From Blautia sp. (GTDB taxonomy: Bacteria; Bacillota; Clostridia; Lachnospirales; Lachnospiraceae), in assembly GCA_023664455.1 (NCBI GenBank), contig JAMPFM010000010.1, positions 1 to 61,489 of the forward strand: a stretch of 61,489 nucleotides of DNA, in the 5' to 3' direction. The translations under genes and the position numbers were made by a program. Numbering within the stretch: position 1 is the stretch's first letter; the number at the start of each line of letters is the position of its first letter. Shown one piece after another: positions 1-9,075 of the stretch. The notes under the pieces are model-generated. The model did no database searches. It had not been told where the DNA came from and saw only the letters and a list, made by a program, of their open reading frames with translations.

Positions 1-21
1 TTTCACAGTACCTGCTTTTGG

Positions 22-42
22 AGTTGTATATTCTGTACAACT
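22..42. other. Small hairpin downstream of the first MBOAT gene
   Basis: A 7-bp perfect stem (AGTTGTA / TACAACT) with a 7-nt loop lies about 50 nt beyond the stop codon of the minus-strand MBOAT gene. No T-run follows it in that direction, so it is only a weak terminator candidate. The rest of 1-90 shows nothing recognisable. Confidence 0.25.
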
Positions 43-90
43 ACACATTCTTATATTTTAGTTTCGCAATTACCTAGAACCATTTAAAAA

Positions 91-1536
91 TTAAAATTGG
101 AAATAGATAAATTCCGTGGCGACGCCTTTTGCCGAAAATAGTGCGATGATGATAAGCAAAAGCGTATAGACGGGCCAGCGGATAAAGCATTTTTGCCGGG
201 AAATCACCCGGATAACGTCATATTTTAACGAAAAGAAATCATAAATCCCAAGTAATAATACGGCAAGTCCCATCCCCATTGCCTGTACATAAGATAAGTC
301 CAGACAGATAACGGCGGTTTTCAGATAATTGAGCGGGCGGGAGGCGTCCCAGAACAGGCGGGAAATCACCCAGAATGCGTCCCCCATGCTCTCAGCGCGG
401 AAGAAAATCCATGTAAAACACAGCAGAAGAAACGTCAAGGGAAGCTGCCAGAAATGTTTCCTGCGCTGTTTTCCTTTGGGATAAAGGAAGGTTTCCACTA
501 TCTGGAGCAGACCATGCAGCGCGCCCCAGACGATATAGGTAAGGGCGCTGCCATGCCAGAAACCGCTGACTAAGAAGGTGATAAGCAGGTTCAGACAGTG
601 CCGCCACTTAGAGACCCTGTTGCCGCCAAGGGGAATATAGACATAATCGCGGAACCAGGAGGAAAGGGAAATATGCCACCGGCTCCAAAATTCTTTGATG
701 GAATGGGAAAAGTAGGGACTCTTGAAATTTATCATCAAATCGACGCCAAATAATTTCGCACAGCCGATGGCGATATCGGAATATCCCGAAAAATCGCAGT
801 ATATCTCGATGGCAAACATAACCGTCACGATGATAAAAGCAAGCCCCACATAGCTATGGACATTGTGATATATCTGGTTGACTGTTATCGCAAAAACGTC
901 GGCGATGACAAGTTTCTTAAAATAGCCCCATGCCATCAGTTTGAGTCCGTAAGTAACCGTGTCGTATTGGAAGGGGCGCTCTTTTTTGTATTGGGGCAGC
1001 AGGTCTTTTGCCCGCCCGATGGGACCGGAAAGAAGCTGCGGGAAAAAAGAGACAAAAAGAGCATAGTAACCGAAGTGGGTTTCCGCCTTCTGCTGTCCCC
1101 GGTACACATCAATCAGATAGCCGAGGGACTGGAAGAAATAAAAGGATATGCCCGCCGGCAGCACAATCGTTAACGTGAGAGGCTGCAAAGCAAGTCCGCC
1201 GGTAGAGGCGCTAGATACAGCAAGTTTCTGATTGAACAGCGTTATCAGCGGATTTGCGGTCTTAAAAAAGAGAAGCACGAGAAGAAAAGGCAGGATACCG
1301 AAAAACAGGGTCTTTTTCTTTTGCCGGGCGGACTGCGCTTTTTCCAAGGATAACGCCAGTGTATAAGTGATCAGGGTTGTCAGAAAAAGCAAAATGCCGT
1401 ACCATAAGTGCAGGTTCATATAGAAAGCATAGCTGGCAAGCAGCAGAAAAGCCCATCTGTATTTGTGCGGGACGATATAATAGCAAAGAAACACAATGAC
1501 TAAAAAAACGCCAAAGGTCATGGAATTAAAAAGCAT
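91..1536 (-). CDS. MBOAT family membrane-bound O-acyltransferase (AlgI/DltB-like)
   Basis: Polytopic membrane protein of 481 residues with the MBOAT signature. The segment FWSRWHISLSSWFRDYVYIP lies at about 283-302, and FWHG, with the conserved catalytic histidine, at about 326-329. IPLGGNR follows the first block, as in AlgI-type enzymes. The family moves acyl groups (usually acetyl) across or at the membrane onto secreted polysaccharides or teichoic acids, normally handing them to an SGNH partner. ATG at 1536 was chosen because GGAG lies about 8 nt upstream; the open frame extends 11 codons further without a better site. It diverges from the next MBOAT gene. Its own partner is not adjacent in this window; it could lie before position 1 or be one of the SGNH proteins nearby. 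The substrate is inferred from context only. Confidence 0.9.
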   Translation of the reverse strand: MLFNSMTFGVFLVIVFLCYYIVPHKYRWAFLLLASYAFYMNLHLWYGILLFLTTLITYTLALSLEKAQSARQKKKTLFFGILPFLLVLLFFKTANPLITLFNQKLAVSSASTGGLALQPLTLTIVLPAGISFYFFQSLGYLIDVYRGQQKAETHFGYYALFVSFFPQLLSGPIGRAKDLLPQYKKERPFQYDTVTYGLKLMAWGYFKKLVIADVFAITVNQIYHNVHSYVGLAFIIVTVMFAIEIYCDFSGYSDIAIGCAKLFGVDLMINFKSPYFSHSIKEFWSRWHISLSSWFRDYVYIPLGGNRVSKWRHCLNLLITFLVSGFWHGSALTYIVWGALHGLLQIVETFLYPKGKQRRKHFWQLPLTFLLLCFTWIFFRAESMGDAFWVISRLFWDASRPLNYLKTAVICLDLSYVQAMGMGLAVLLLGIYDFFSLKYDVIRVISRQKCFIRWPVYTLLLIIIALFSAKGVATEFIYFQF

Positions 1537-1729
1537 AATAAAAACTCCAATCTGGGCAGTTTTAAACAACCCCTTTTAAGAGTTTACCACAAATTGGGAA
1601 GATGCAACATAAAATCTTGCGTATTCTGACAGAATTAAGAAATAATTAAGAAGGAAAATCCTATGAGAAATAATGCACAAATTTATCCTTTATGGTAGAA
1701 TATAACAGATAAGGAGCATGGAAACGAGA

Positions 1730-3259
1730 ATGGGTATCACATCCTTTTATTTTATATGTTTTTTTGCCTTGATTCTAATTCTGTATTATAGTATCCCCAA
1801 AAAGTGGCAATGGGGATTTCTATTGCTGTGCAGCATTGCCTATTATCTGTTGACGGATAACGGAATACTGATTCTTTATCCGATTGTTTCTGTAACAGCC
1901 TGTTATCTTGGCGCAAGGGTGATTGAAGCGGCAGAGGCGCCCGGAAAGAAGAAACTGGGGCTTTTGGCAACGCTGGCGGTGAATCTGGGCATTCTGGTAT
2001 TGCTGAAATACATCAATTTCGGCATTCATACGGTAAATGGAATCGCCGCTTTTTTCGGCTATCCTGGTAAGGTGTTTCATCGGATGGATTGGTTAGTTCC
2101 GCTGGGCGTTTCTTTTTATACCTTTTCGCTGCTTGGTTATGTAATCGACGTTTATTACGGAATTGCAAAGTCTCAGGCTAATCCGGCAAAACTGGCGTTA
2201 TACGGCATGTATTTTCCGGCGGTGATTTCAGGACCGATTCTGAAATACCGGGAGTGCGGGGAGCAGTTTTTCAAACCGCATTTTCTGGATTATAATCAGC
2301 TGACCAAAGGCTTGCAGAGAATGCTCTGGGGATTTTTTAAGAAGCTGGTCATTGCTGAGCGATTGGGCGTTTTTGTGGGCGTCGTCTATGAGCAGTATTA
2401 TGATTATCCGGGGGCATTTGTATGGATTGCGACGATTTTCTACGCCTTTCAGTTGTATACGGATTTTTCAGGCTGTATGGATATCGTGCTGGGAGTTTCG
2501 GAAAGTCTGGGGCTGGTTTTACCGGAAAATTTTCAGACGCCCTTTTTTGCCAGAAGTATTTCAGAATATTGGCGCAGATGGCATATTACGCTGGGCGTGT
2601 GGATGAAAGAATATGTGTTTTATCCGCTGCTGCGTTCCCGTTTTTTTGTTAATCTGGGGAAGTCATGGAAGAAGAAGTTTGGGAAAAAAAGAGGGAAGCA
2701 GTATACGACGTTTGCGGCGATGTTTATCCTCTGGTTCAGCGTGGGGATATGGCATGGCGGCGAATGGAAGTACGTCATAGGTTCGGGATTGCTGCATTGG
2801 TTCTATATCGTGATGGAAGAGCTGCTTGAAGAACCCTGCGGAAAACTTCTGGATAAACTGCGTATTCGCAGGGATGGAAAAGGCGTCAATGCGCTGCGCA
2901 TACTGCGGACGTTTTTCTTAGTGTGTATGGGTGATTTGTTTTTCCGTGCCAAGTCGGTAAAAGCGGCGCTTCGCATACTGAAAGCGGCTGTTTCAGCCTG
3001 GAATCCGCAGATTCTATGGGATGGTTCCTTATTTACCCTGGGACTGGATAAGGTGGAGTTTTTCATCGTCATCCTTTCGCTGGCGCTGCTTCTGGTGGTT
3101 TCCCTGATACAGCAGAAAACGTCCGTGCGGGATTTGATTGCAAAATGGATTCTGCCGGTTCGCTGGGTAATCTGGTACGCGCTGTTATTTTATGTGATTC
3201 TGTTTGGCTGTTACGGTCCGGAATACAGTGCAGCGGAATTTATCTATCAAGGCTTTTAA
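1730..3259 (+). CDS. MBOAT family O-acyltransferase, divergent paralogue
   Basis: About 509-residue multi-spanning protein. MBOAT blocks are EYWRRWHITLGVWMKEYV at about 279-296 and VGIWHGGEW at about 338-346, with the conserved His. It differs from the two other MBOATs here: the IPLGGNR block is replaced by YPLLRSR and followed by a lysine-rich loop of roughly 20 residues. That suggests a distinct subfamily and perhaps a distinct acceptor. Start: AAGGAG ends 1 nt before the ATG at 1718 and 13 nt before the ATG at 1730. The second gives usable spacing and begins directly before the first membrane helix, so it is preferred. It is followed by a GtrB-like glycosyltransferase and a membrane-anchored SGNH protein that may be its partner. 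The exact substrate is unknown. Confidence 0.88.
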   Translation: MGITSFYFICFFALILILYYSIPKKWQWGFLLLCSIAYYLLTDNGILILYPIVSVTACYLGARVIEAAEAPGKKKLGLLATLAVNLGILVLLKYINFGIHTVNGIAAFFGYPGKVFHRMDWLVPLGVSFYTFSLLGYVIDVYYGIAKSQANPAKLALYGMYFPAVISGPILKYRECGEQFFKPHFLDYNQLTKGLQRMLWGFFKKLVIAERLGVFVGVVYEQYYDYPGAFVWIATIFYAFQLYTDFSGCMDIVLGVSESLGLVLPENFQTPFFARSISEYWRRWHITLGVWMKEYVFYPLLRSRFFVNLGKSWKKKFGKKRGKQYTTFAAMFILWFSVGIWHGGEWKYVIGSGLLHWFYIVMEELLEEPCGKLLDKLRIRRDGKGVNALRILRTFFLVCMGDLFFRAKSVKAALRILKAAVSAWNPQILWDGSLFTLGLDKVEFFIVILSLALLLVVSLIQQKTSVRDLIAKWILPVRWVIWYALLFYVILFGCYGPEYSAAEFIYQGF

Positions 3260-3279
3260 AGAGGATTTTTTTATGATAC

Positions 3280-3285
3280 TATAAT
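3280..3285 (+). promoter_or_regulatory. Candidate -10 box upstream of the GtrB-like gene
   Basis: A perfect TATAAT lies about 85 nt before the glycosyltransferase start. No good -35 is visible at the right distance, so this is weak. An AAAACGG / CCGTTTT hairpin (3297-3329) follows it in the leader. Confidence 0.3.
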
Positions 3286-3369
3286 TTTAGATTGCAAAAA
3301 CGGGACTTATGAAGTACCAAAACCGTTTTAAGCAGACGATAGCGTATGAATTTTACGAGGAGAGTATTG

Positions 3370-4314
3370 ATGGACAAAATAGCGGTTTTGATACCTTGTT
3401 ATAATGAAGAGAAAACGATTGCCAAGGTGGTAAGAGACGCCAGGGAGGCGCTGCCGGAAGCAGTTGTCTATGTATATGATAATAACTCAAGCGACCGCTC
3501 GATAGAGCTTGCCAGGGAAGCGGGCGCACAGATACGGCATGAATATATGCAGGGAAAGGGAAATGTCATCCGCCGCATGTTCCGCGAAATCGAGGCGGAA
3601 TGCTATATCATGGTGGACGGCGACGACACCTATCCGATGGATAAGGCAAGGGCTATGGCGGACATGGTTCTGGAGCACAATGCGGACATGGTCATAGGAG
3701 ATAGGCTTTCTTCCACTTATTTTACGGAAAATAAGCGCCCTTTCCACAATTTCGGGAATACGATTGTCCGGGGCAGCATCAATCGGCTTTTTCATTGCAA
3801 TATCAAGGATATCATGACGGGATATCGTGCATTCAGTTATGGGTTTGTCAAAACCTTTCCGGTGCTTTCCACAGGATTTGAGATTGAGACGGAAATGACG
3901 ATTCATGCGGTTTATAATAATTTACAGATTGAAAACGTTATCGTGGATTACAGGGACCGCCCGGAAGGCAGCGAGTCTAAGCTGAATACATTTTCGGATG
4001 GATTCAAAGTATTGCATACCATCGTGAAGCTTTACAGGGATTATAAGCCTTTTGTGTTTTTTGGCATGTGCGCGGCGATTCTGGCGATTATTGCAGTCGT
4101 CATGTTTATCCCGATTCTGGTTTCCTATATCGAGACCGGGCTGGTGTTACGGTTTCCTACATTATTTGTCTGCGGCTTTACAGGGCTTGCCGCAGTACAA
4201 TCTTTTTTTGCAGGACTCATATTATCCAACCTTGCGTTGAAAAACAGACGTGATTTTGAATATCGCTACGCATTGGTTGTGCGGCGTACAAATGAGGATA
4301 GGGAAAAAATATAA
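3370..4314 (+). CDS. GtrB/CsbB-like polyprenyl-phosphate glycosyltransferase (GT2)
   Basis: 314-residue GT2 enzyme. The nucleotide-sugar fold opens with AVLIPCYNEEKTI. The metal-binding DGDD is at about 83-86, and two C-terminal transmembrane helices lie at about 227-250 and 262-288. This domain order and length match GtrB/CsbB/DPM1-type enzymes, which move a sugar from a nucleotide donor to undecaprenyl phosphate on the cytoplasmic face. The ATG at 3370 is preferred over an upstream ATG at 3346 because GAGGAG precedes it by about 8 nt. The GtrA-like flippase (6322) and large polytopic protein (6808) downstream complete what looks like a three-component system that glycosylates a wall polymer outside the membrane. 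The sugar cannot be read from the sequence. Confidence 0.85.
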   Translation: MDKIAVLIPCYNEEKTIAKVVRDAREALPEAVVYVYDNNSSDRSIELAREAGAQIRHEYMQGKGNVIRRMFREIEAECYIMVDGDDTYPMDKARAMADMVLEHNADMVIGDRLSSTYFTENKRPFHNFGNTIVRGSINRLFHCNIKDIMTGYRAFSYGFVKTFPVLSTGFEIETEMTIHAVYNNLQIENVIVDYRDRPEGSESKLNTFSDGFKVLHTIVKLYRDYKPFVFFGMCAAILAIIAVVMFIPILVSYIETGLVLRFPTLFVCGFTGLAAVQSFFAGLILSNLALKNRRDFEYRYALVVRRTNEDREKI

Positions 4315-4510
4315 GTTCAGAATGGGGAAGCGTGGACTGCAGGGTCTGCGCTTTTGGTATATTTAGGGATTTTTGATTATATAATAATAATAGGGTCAAG
4401 ATGTCTAAGAGGCGTTACGGATTAGCCGCTTTCGGGCAGCATGGAAATATTAAGAAAAACGAAAGGTTTGTTTAATAATTAGGGATATTTGTTTTTTGGG
4501 GCAGAATTTG

Positions 4511-4519
4511 TGATATGAT
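4511..4519 (+). promoter_or_regulatory. Extended -10 promoter upstream of SGNH gene
   Basis: TG-A-TATGAT is an extended -10 element about 47 nt before the start at 4566. The -35 side holds only TTGTTT at a long 19-nt spacing. The 250-nt gap before this gene (4315-4565) otherwise contains AT-rich sequence and no convincing gene. Confidence 0.45.
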
Positions 4520-4565
4520 AGACGCAGATAGGTAATTGCGGCTATAGAAGGGAGTATGATATAGA

Positions 4566-5666
4566 ATGGAAAATAAAAACAATGCAGGGAAGGGATTTAA
4601 CGGAAAAATCATATTGTTTGCAATTATGATTGTTTTTTGTATTCTTGCGCTGATAGAAATTATCTATGGAAGGGTACAGCTGCAGGCCGCGCGCAAGCAG
4701 CTTGAGCAGCTTACAGAGCAGGAAAATGCTGCGACGTCAGATACCCCGGAAGAAATTTTCATCGAAGAGCCGGACAAAAGTGAACTGGGCAATCAAATAC
4801 AGGAGGAACCGGATTATTTGACGGTGAGTGGAAACGAACCTTCAGAAGATGTAGCCGGCATACAGGAAGAAACCCCGGAAACTGCCAAGGAGCCGGAAGA
4901 GGATACGCGGAAATATGATATGCAGATTGTTTTTATGGGCGACAGTATTCTGGACAATGCCAGGGGAGACGGAGGCGTTGCAGACTTAATTGGCGTCGGA
5001 TGCAATGCGCAGGTTTATAATATGGCAATGGGCGGAACGACAGCGGCGCTTCTGCCGGATGAACGATATGATTTCAATCGATGGGATTCCCGCTCTTTGC
5101 TAGGTGTGGTCAATGCGGTTATTGGAAATATTGACGGAAGTTGTCTGGAAGGATATCGCGCCGGTGAAATTTTAGAGGAATGCGATTTTTCCAAGACGGA
5201 TTATTTCATTATTGAGTATGGTATCAATGACTTTTTTTCCCAGCTGCCGAACAACCGGTACTTATCGGACGGCGTGACGCTGGTAGCGGATGATGCGCAT
5301 ACTTATGTGGGCGCCCTGGAGCTGGCGGTTAACATGTTGCATGGAAGTTTCCCCGATGCGAAAATTATTGTATGCAAGCCGCACTATTGCCAGTTTTTCG
5401 ATGCGGAAGTTTTTGTAGGCGACAGTTATTCCATGAACACTAATTATGGTCCGCTTGTGTCTTATGGCGGATTGTGCGACTATGTGTATGAGCAGCATAA
5501 GCAGCAAAATGTGCTTCTCTATGACGCTTTAGAGAATAGCGGCATCAATGCCTATACGGCGGATGAATATCTGGAGGATGGCATTCACCTGTCAGCCGAG
5601 GGCAGAAGAGCCTATGCGGAACCTATTATTCAAAAGATTCTCGCGGACTTCTACCCCACTGAGTAG
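4566..5666 (+). CDS. Membrane-anchored SGNH/GDSL esterase family protein
   Basis: 366 residues. A short cytoplasmic N-terminus is followed by one transmembrane helix (about 14-34), then an acidic Glu/Thr/Pro-rich linker to about 115, then an extracellular SGNH domain. Block I is FMGDSILDN with Ser127, block III is YGIND with Asn221, and block V is DGIHLS with Asp338 and His341, so the catalytic set is complete. Such proteins hydrolyse or transfer acyl groups on wall polysaccharides. In this neighbourhood it may work with the MBOAT at 1730. AAGGGAG lies 11 nt before the ATG. It converges on the VOC gene with a 25-nt gap. Confidence 0.85.
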   Translation: MENKNNAGKGFNGKIILFAIMIVFCILALIEIIYGRVQLQAARKQLEQLTEQENAATSDTPEEIFIEEPDKSELGNQIQEEPDYLTVSGNEPSEDVAGIQEETPETAKEPEEDTRKYDMQIVFMGDSILDNARGDGGVADLIGVGCNAQVYNMAMGGTTAALLPDERYDFNRWDSRSLLGVVNAVIGNIDGSCLEGYRAGEILEECDFSKTDYFIIEYGINDFFSQLPNNRYLSDGVTLVADDAHTYVGALELAVNMLHGSFPDAKIIVCKPHYCQFFDAEVFVGDSYSMNTNYGPLVSYGGLCDYVYEQHKQQNVLLYDALENSGINAYTADEYLEDGIHLSAEGRRAYAEPIIQKILADFYPTE

Positions 5667-5691
5667 GCGTAAAATCGCAGGATGTTGGAAA

Positions 5692-6087
5692 TTATCTGAG
5701 AAGTTCTATCATCCCGATGGCTGCATTGGACAGGAAGACGACCTCGCGGTTTTGCAGGGCGGGAGCGGGAGTCGGCGTATCGATGGCAAAAAAACCGTTT
5801 GCGGTAAGCTCTGCAAGATCTTTTTCAAAGTCGGCGGCTTCGTAGCAGATATGGTAGGGACTGTTTTTAAATCTTTTCATCAGACCAGAAACGACAGATG
5901 TGTCAGAAACAGGACAGACCAGCTCTACGCAGCAGCCGTCTTTTTCTAAAAAACAGATATCGACCTGGCGGATAGTATCGTAGATGGGTTCCTGTGTAAT
6001 CTGATACCCTAGGGTTTGAAAAGAATGGATGGCAATGTTCATTTTTTTTACGAGATACCCGATGTGGTGAACTTTTAATGTTAGCAT
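5692..6087 (-). CDS. VOC-superfamily (glyoxalase-like) protein
   Basis: 131-residue protein with the paired beta-alpha-beta-beta-beta layout of the vicinal oxygen chelate fold. Candidate metal ligands are His in VHHIGYLVKK near the start, Glu in CVELVCP, His in YHICYEA and the C-terminal Glu in GMIELL. It resembles methylmalonyl-CoA epimerase/glyoxalase-type single-domain proteins, but the substrate cannot be assigned. AGAGGTAAG precedes the start. It lies on the opposite strand inside the Gtr-like cluster; a role in sugar chemistry is possible but not shown. Confidence 0.75.
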   Translation of the reverse strand: MLTLKVHHIGYLVKKMNIAIHSFQTLGYQITQEPIYDTIRQVDICFLEKDGCCVELVCPVSDTSVVSGLMKRFKNSPYHICYEAADFEKDLAELTANGFFAIDTPTPAPALQNREVVFLSNAAIGMIELLR

Positions 6088-6321
6088 ATCTTACCTCTCT
6101 TCTTGATAAATTCACTTAGATTGTGTATATTAGAGTATAGACTGAAAATTGGTGTCAGAACGATGACTGCGTCTGCACAAATATTGTACAGGAAATGGTC
6201 TTTCATGGCAATATCCGAACTCAGGTATTTTGTCATTCGCGGATTCTTTTTGCTTGAATACTATTTTCGTTTGCATGTTACGTTTTGTTGGCATTTTTTT
6301 GATTTGATACGGAGGTCTGGG

Positions 6322-6777
6322 TTGAACAAGATAAAAGCGCTTTATGAGCAAAACAAAGACTTTATTATGGAAGTGATACATTTTGGCATCGTGGGCGTAT
6401 GCAATACGCTGATGGGGCTGGTCATTATGGAGGTACTGTATAATCTGATTCATTGGAATTACTGGCTTTCCAGTGGCATTTCTTATTTTATTGGCAGCGT
6501 TTTTTCCTACCATGCCAATTCCAAAGTAACGTTTAAAGTGGAAGAGAATGAAAAAGATAAAGGGCTGCCGTGGCGGTTTGCAATCAATATCATCTTCTGT
6601 TACCTGATTGCTTATGGCGTGGCGAAGCCGCTTGTACGGCATGTTTTAAGCGCTTATTCCGTCGCGGTCGTAGAGAATATTGCAATGATACTCGGTATGG
6701 TATTGTTTGTTTTCCTGAATTTCTTCGGGCAGAAACTTTTCGTATTCCGCAAGACCCGGAAAAATAAAGAAAACTAG
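6322..6777 (+). CDS. GtrA-like lipid-linked sugar flippase
   Basis: 151-residue membrane protein with four predicted helices, the GtrA layout: FGIVGVCNTLMGLVIMEVL, SGISYFIGSVFSYHANSKVTF near the second helix, then two more, ending in FLNFFGQKLFVF. GtrA proteins move polyprenyl-phosphate sugars across the membrane for the partner glycosyltransferases. A TTG start at 6322 is chosen: GGAGG lies 6 nt upstream and the resulting length is typical. The open frame continues upstream to 6103, but that would add 73 residues unlike the family. The gene sits between the GtrB-like enzyme and the large polytopic protein, which supports the three-component reading. Confidence 0.82.
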   Translation: MNKIKALYEQNKDFIMEVIHFGIVGVCNTLMGLVIMEVLYNLIHWNYWLSSGISYFIGSVFSYHANSKVTFKVEENEKDKGLPWRFAINIIFCYLIAYGVAKPLVRHVLSAYSVAVVENIAMILGMVLFVFLNFFGQKLFVFRKTRKNKEN

Positions 6778-6807
6778 GTAGGCAGACGCAGGGAAAACGG
6801 CACAGAC

Positions 6808-8592
6808 ATGCAGGAAGGAAACATTATTAAGATGGCGAAATTAGCAAAACTGACACAGCAGAAATGGTTTCTATGGCTGACCAGATATTGGTTTTTGTTT
6901 CCGATAGCGGGTTTTGTGCTGCTGGAAGCCGGTGTTTTTCTTTATTATGGGGAAAGAAGTTATATTGCGGTGCATGATAACATGGACTTGTTTCTGGCGC
7001 AGTACCAGATGCTAAAAAATACGGGTTCCTTCTGGAAACATGGTGTGGACGTGCCTTTTCTTGGCGGAATCAGCAGGGATAATTTACCGACAGAGCTGTC
7101 ACTTTACAGCGCGTTATACATGATTTTTCCTACGTTTACGGCATATGTGCTGGGACTGCTGCTTAAAATTGCCATTGCCATTTTTTCCTTCCGGCTTCTC
7201 ATCAAAGAGCTGTATCCGGAAAAATACTCAGAGCTTCGTCCCATTGTCTATATGACGGGCTTTGTTTACGGTATCCTGAACGTTTTCCCCGCATATGGCT
7301 TTGCGTTTGCGTCCATGCCGCTTGCGGCGTATCTGCTGATCAGAATCTACCGCAAACCCTCGAAAGGGCTGTATGCGGCGTTGTTTCTGTATCCGTTGGT
7401 ATCTTATTTTTCTTATATGGGTATTTTTATTCTGGGGTATCTGGTGATTGCAATCCTATGGCTTTCTATCAAAGATAAGAAACCGGCGTGGCGGCTTGTG
7501 CTGGCGTTATTTGTGCTGGTGCTTGGCTATGTAGTCTGCGAATACCGTCTGTTTGGGCAGATGCTCTTTGGCAGTGAAGAGACGATACGCTCTACGATGG
7601 TCAATGCCAGTTTATCCCTGCCGGAAATCATTCGTGAGATAGGTACTGTGTGGAAAGAGGGTATTTTTCATGCAGACGGCGTACATACGAAAGTAGTGCT
7701 GCCTGTCTGTATGCTCTATTTTATATTTAATAACGCATGTTATATATGGAAAAAGCAGACGCATAAAATCTGGCACGATGCATTTAACTTTTGTATGCTG
7801 TTTCTGGTGTTCAACAGTGTGGTATATGGTCTTTACGACTGCGGACCTGTCCGTTCCTTGGTGGAAACGCTGCTTCCGCCGTTAAAAGGGTTTCAGTTTA
7901 ACCGGACGGTTTTCTTTAACCCGTTTCTATGGTACAGCGCCTTGTTTCTGATTCTAAAAAGGCTCTATGAGGCGGGCATCTGGCGGACATGGCTTGCAAA
8001 TTTAGTGATTTGTGCAGCGGTTCTGGTTGTTATTTTAACGCCGACAAGATATAATGATATTTATTACACATGCTATTATCGGGCATATGAATTTTTTCAT
8101 GGGACGGAAGTGGACGAGCTGGACTATGAACAGTTTTATGCCACGGAGTTATTTGAGGAAATCAAAGAGGATATCGGATACGGCGGCGAATGGTCCGCTG
8201 CCTACGGAATGCACCCCGCTATTCTGGAATATAACGATATCGCGACTTTAGATGGTTATCTTGGCTTCTATACGCAGCAGTATAAAGAGGAGTTTCGCAA
8301 GATTATCGCACCGGCGCTGGAGCGGGTAGAAGAGACCAGAATCTATTATGATGACTGGGGCGCGCGGGCATATCTGTATTCCGGAACCGATTTAAGCATC
8401 GTGGGCGCCGTCAAGACGCTTCCAGTCACGGATTATAATATCTATATCGACGCAGACAGCTTCCGGGCGCTTGGAGGAAAGTATATTTTTTCCAGACTGG
8501 AGCTTGAAAATGCAGAGGAAGCGGGGCTTTTGCTATTAAATCAGTATACTTCTGAGGATGGAAGTTATACCATTTATGTTTATCGAAGTTGA
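6808..8592 (+). CDS. Large polytopic membrane protein, likely GT-C-type glycosyltransferase (DUF6044/YkoS-like)
   Basis: 594 residues. About ten or more transmembrane helices fill the first 410 residues, followed by a soluble extracytoplasmic C-terminal domain of about 180 residues. Near the N-terminus a loop containing AVHDNMDLF and FLGGISRDNLPTE carries clustered acidic residues just after the first helix, as expected for GT-C enzymes that use lipid-phosphate sugars. It resembles the DUF6044 family, named from memory. Placed 30 nt after the GtrA-like gene, it would be the third component that transfers the flipped sugar to a wall polymer. ATG 6808 and ATG 6832 are both possible starts; neither has an ideal Shine-Dalgarno spacing. 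Confidence 0.7.
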   Translation: MQEGNIIKMAKLAKLTQQKWFLWLTRYWFLFPIAGFVLLEAGVFLYYGERSYIAVHDNMDLFLAQYQMLKNTGSFWKHGVDVPFLGGISRDNLPTELSLYSALYMIFPTFTAYVLGLLLKIAIAIFSFRLLIKELYPEKYSELRPIVYMTGFVYGILNVFPAYGFAFASMPLAAYLLIRIYRKPSKGLYAALFLYPLVSYFSYMGIFILGYLVIAILWLSIKDKKPAWRLVLALFVLVLGYVVCEYRLFGQMLFGSEETIRSTMVNASLSLPEIIREIGTVWKEGIFHADGVHTKVVLPVCMLYFIFNNACYIWKKQTHKIWHDAFNFCMLFLVFNSVVYGLYDCGPVRSLVETLLPPLKGFQFNRTVFFNPFLWYSALFLILKRLYEAGIWRTWLANLVICAAVLVVILTPTRYNDIYYTCYYRAYEFFHGTEVDELDYEQFYATELFEEIKEDIGYGGEWSAAYGMHPAILEYNDIATLDGYLGFYTQQYKEEFRKIIAPALERVEETRIYYDDWGARAYLYSGTDLSIVGAVKTLPVTDYNIYIDADSFRALGGKYIFSRLELENAEEAGLLLLNQYTSEDGSYTIYVYRS

Positions 8593-8650
8593 ACTTAGTA
8601 GGGATAAATTGAGTAAGAGTGATGGAAAAAGCAAAGAAGTAAATATTTGA

Positions 8651-8679
8651 TTGAGAAAACACTTTTTTTAGAGTACAAT
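8651..8679 (+). promoter_or_regulatory. Sigma-A-type promoter for the toxin-antitoxin pair
   Basis: TTGAGA at 8651-8656, a 17-nt spacer and TACAAT at 8674-8679. It lies about 105 nt before the antitoxin start, so the pair is probably transcribed separately from the Gtr-like genes upstream. Confidence 0.65.
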
Positions 8680-8686
8680 ATAGTTG

Positions 8687-8791
8687 ATGTATTTTAATGA
8701 TGATTCTTATATCATATATGCTAATGCTGGTTATGGAAATAACAGTGATTCAGATGGATGGTTGCGAGAGGAGTGTGTAATATTATGGTAA
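8687..8791 (+). CDS. Possible 34-codon leader ORF overlapping the antitoxin start
   Basis: An ATG just after the promoter opens a 34-codon frame (beginning MYFNDDSYIIYAN) that ends 7 nt past the antitoxin start codon in another frame. No ribosome binding site is visible in front of it. It could be a coupled leader peptide, a remnant of a larger gene, or chance. Confidence 0.2.
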   Translation: MYFNDDSYIIYANAGYGNNSDSDGWLREECVILW

Positions 8792-9075
8792 TGACCGAAT
8801 CTATCACGATACAAGTGCCGATAGGGATGTCAAAGTATTTGAATACAGAGAATGCGGAAATAGAACTTACAAGGAATGCACTTTTGCTGTATCCATATAT
8901 ATTAAATCAGACGATATCACATGGTGGTGCGGCTGAAATTTTGGGAATCAGAAAATCTGAACTGATTGATATTTATGACAAATTGGGATATTCGTATTTG
9001 GATATGACAATGAATGAGCTTGATGCAGAATTGGAAACGTTCAGAGAACTAAAGAAAAAGAGGGCTGCAGAATGA
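8785..9075 (+). CDS. UPF0175-like antitoxin
   Basis: 96-residue protein with an N-terminal stretch ITIQVPIGMSKYL and a helix-turn-helix-like segment (HGGAAEILGIRKSELIDIYDK), followed by a charged C-terminus. It resembles UPF0175 antitoxins, which pair with PIN-like DUF3368 toxins, and the next gene is of that type, overlapping by 4 nt. ATG 8785 is used because GAGAGGAG ends 11 nt upstream; a second ATG lies two codons on. Such antitoxins bind the toxin and usually repress the operon promoter, here probably the one at 8651. Confidence 0.75.
   Translation: MVMTESITIQVPIGMSKYLNTENAEIELTRNALLLYPYILNQTISHGGAAEILGIRKSELIDIYDKLGYSYLDMTMNELDAELETFRELKKKRAAE

Noticed and set aside
1674-1720. GCACAAATTT ... 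AAGGAGCATGG before the second MBOAT gene as a third copy of the start-codon element
   Set aside because: Only the tail resembles the element. There are no hairpins and the spacing differs.
4400-4474. 24-codon ORF between the GtrB-like and SGNH genes
   Set aside because: No ribosome binding site and no recognisable sequence; probably chance.
6103-6321. 73-residue N-terminal extension of the GtrA-like frame
   Set aside because: GGAGG with ideal spacing precedes TTG 6322, and the shorter product has the usual family length.
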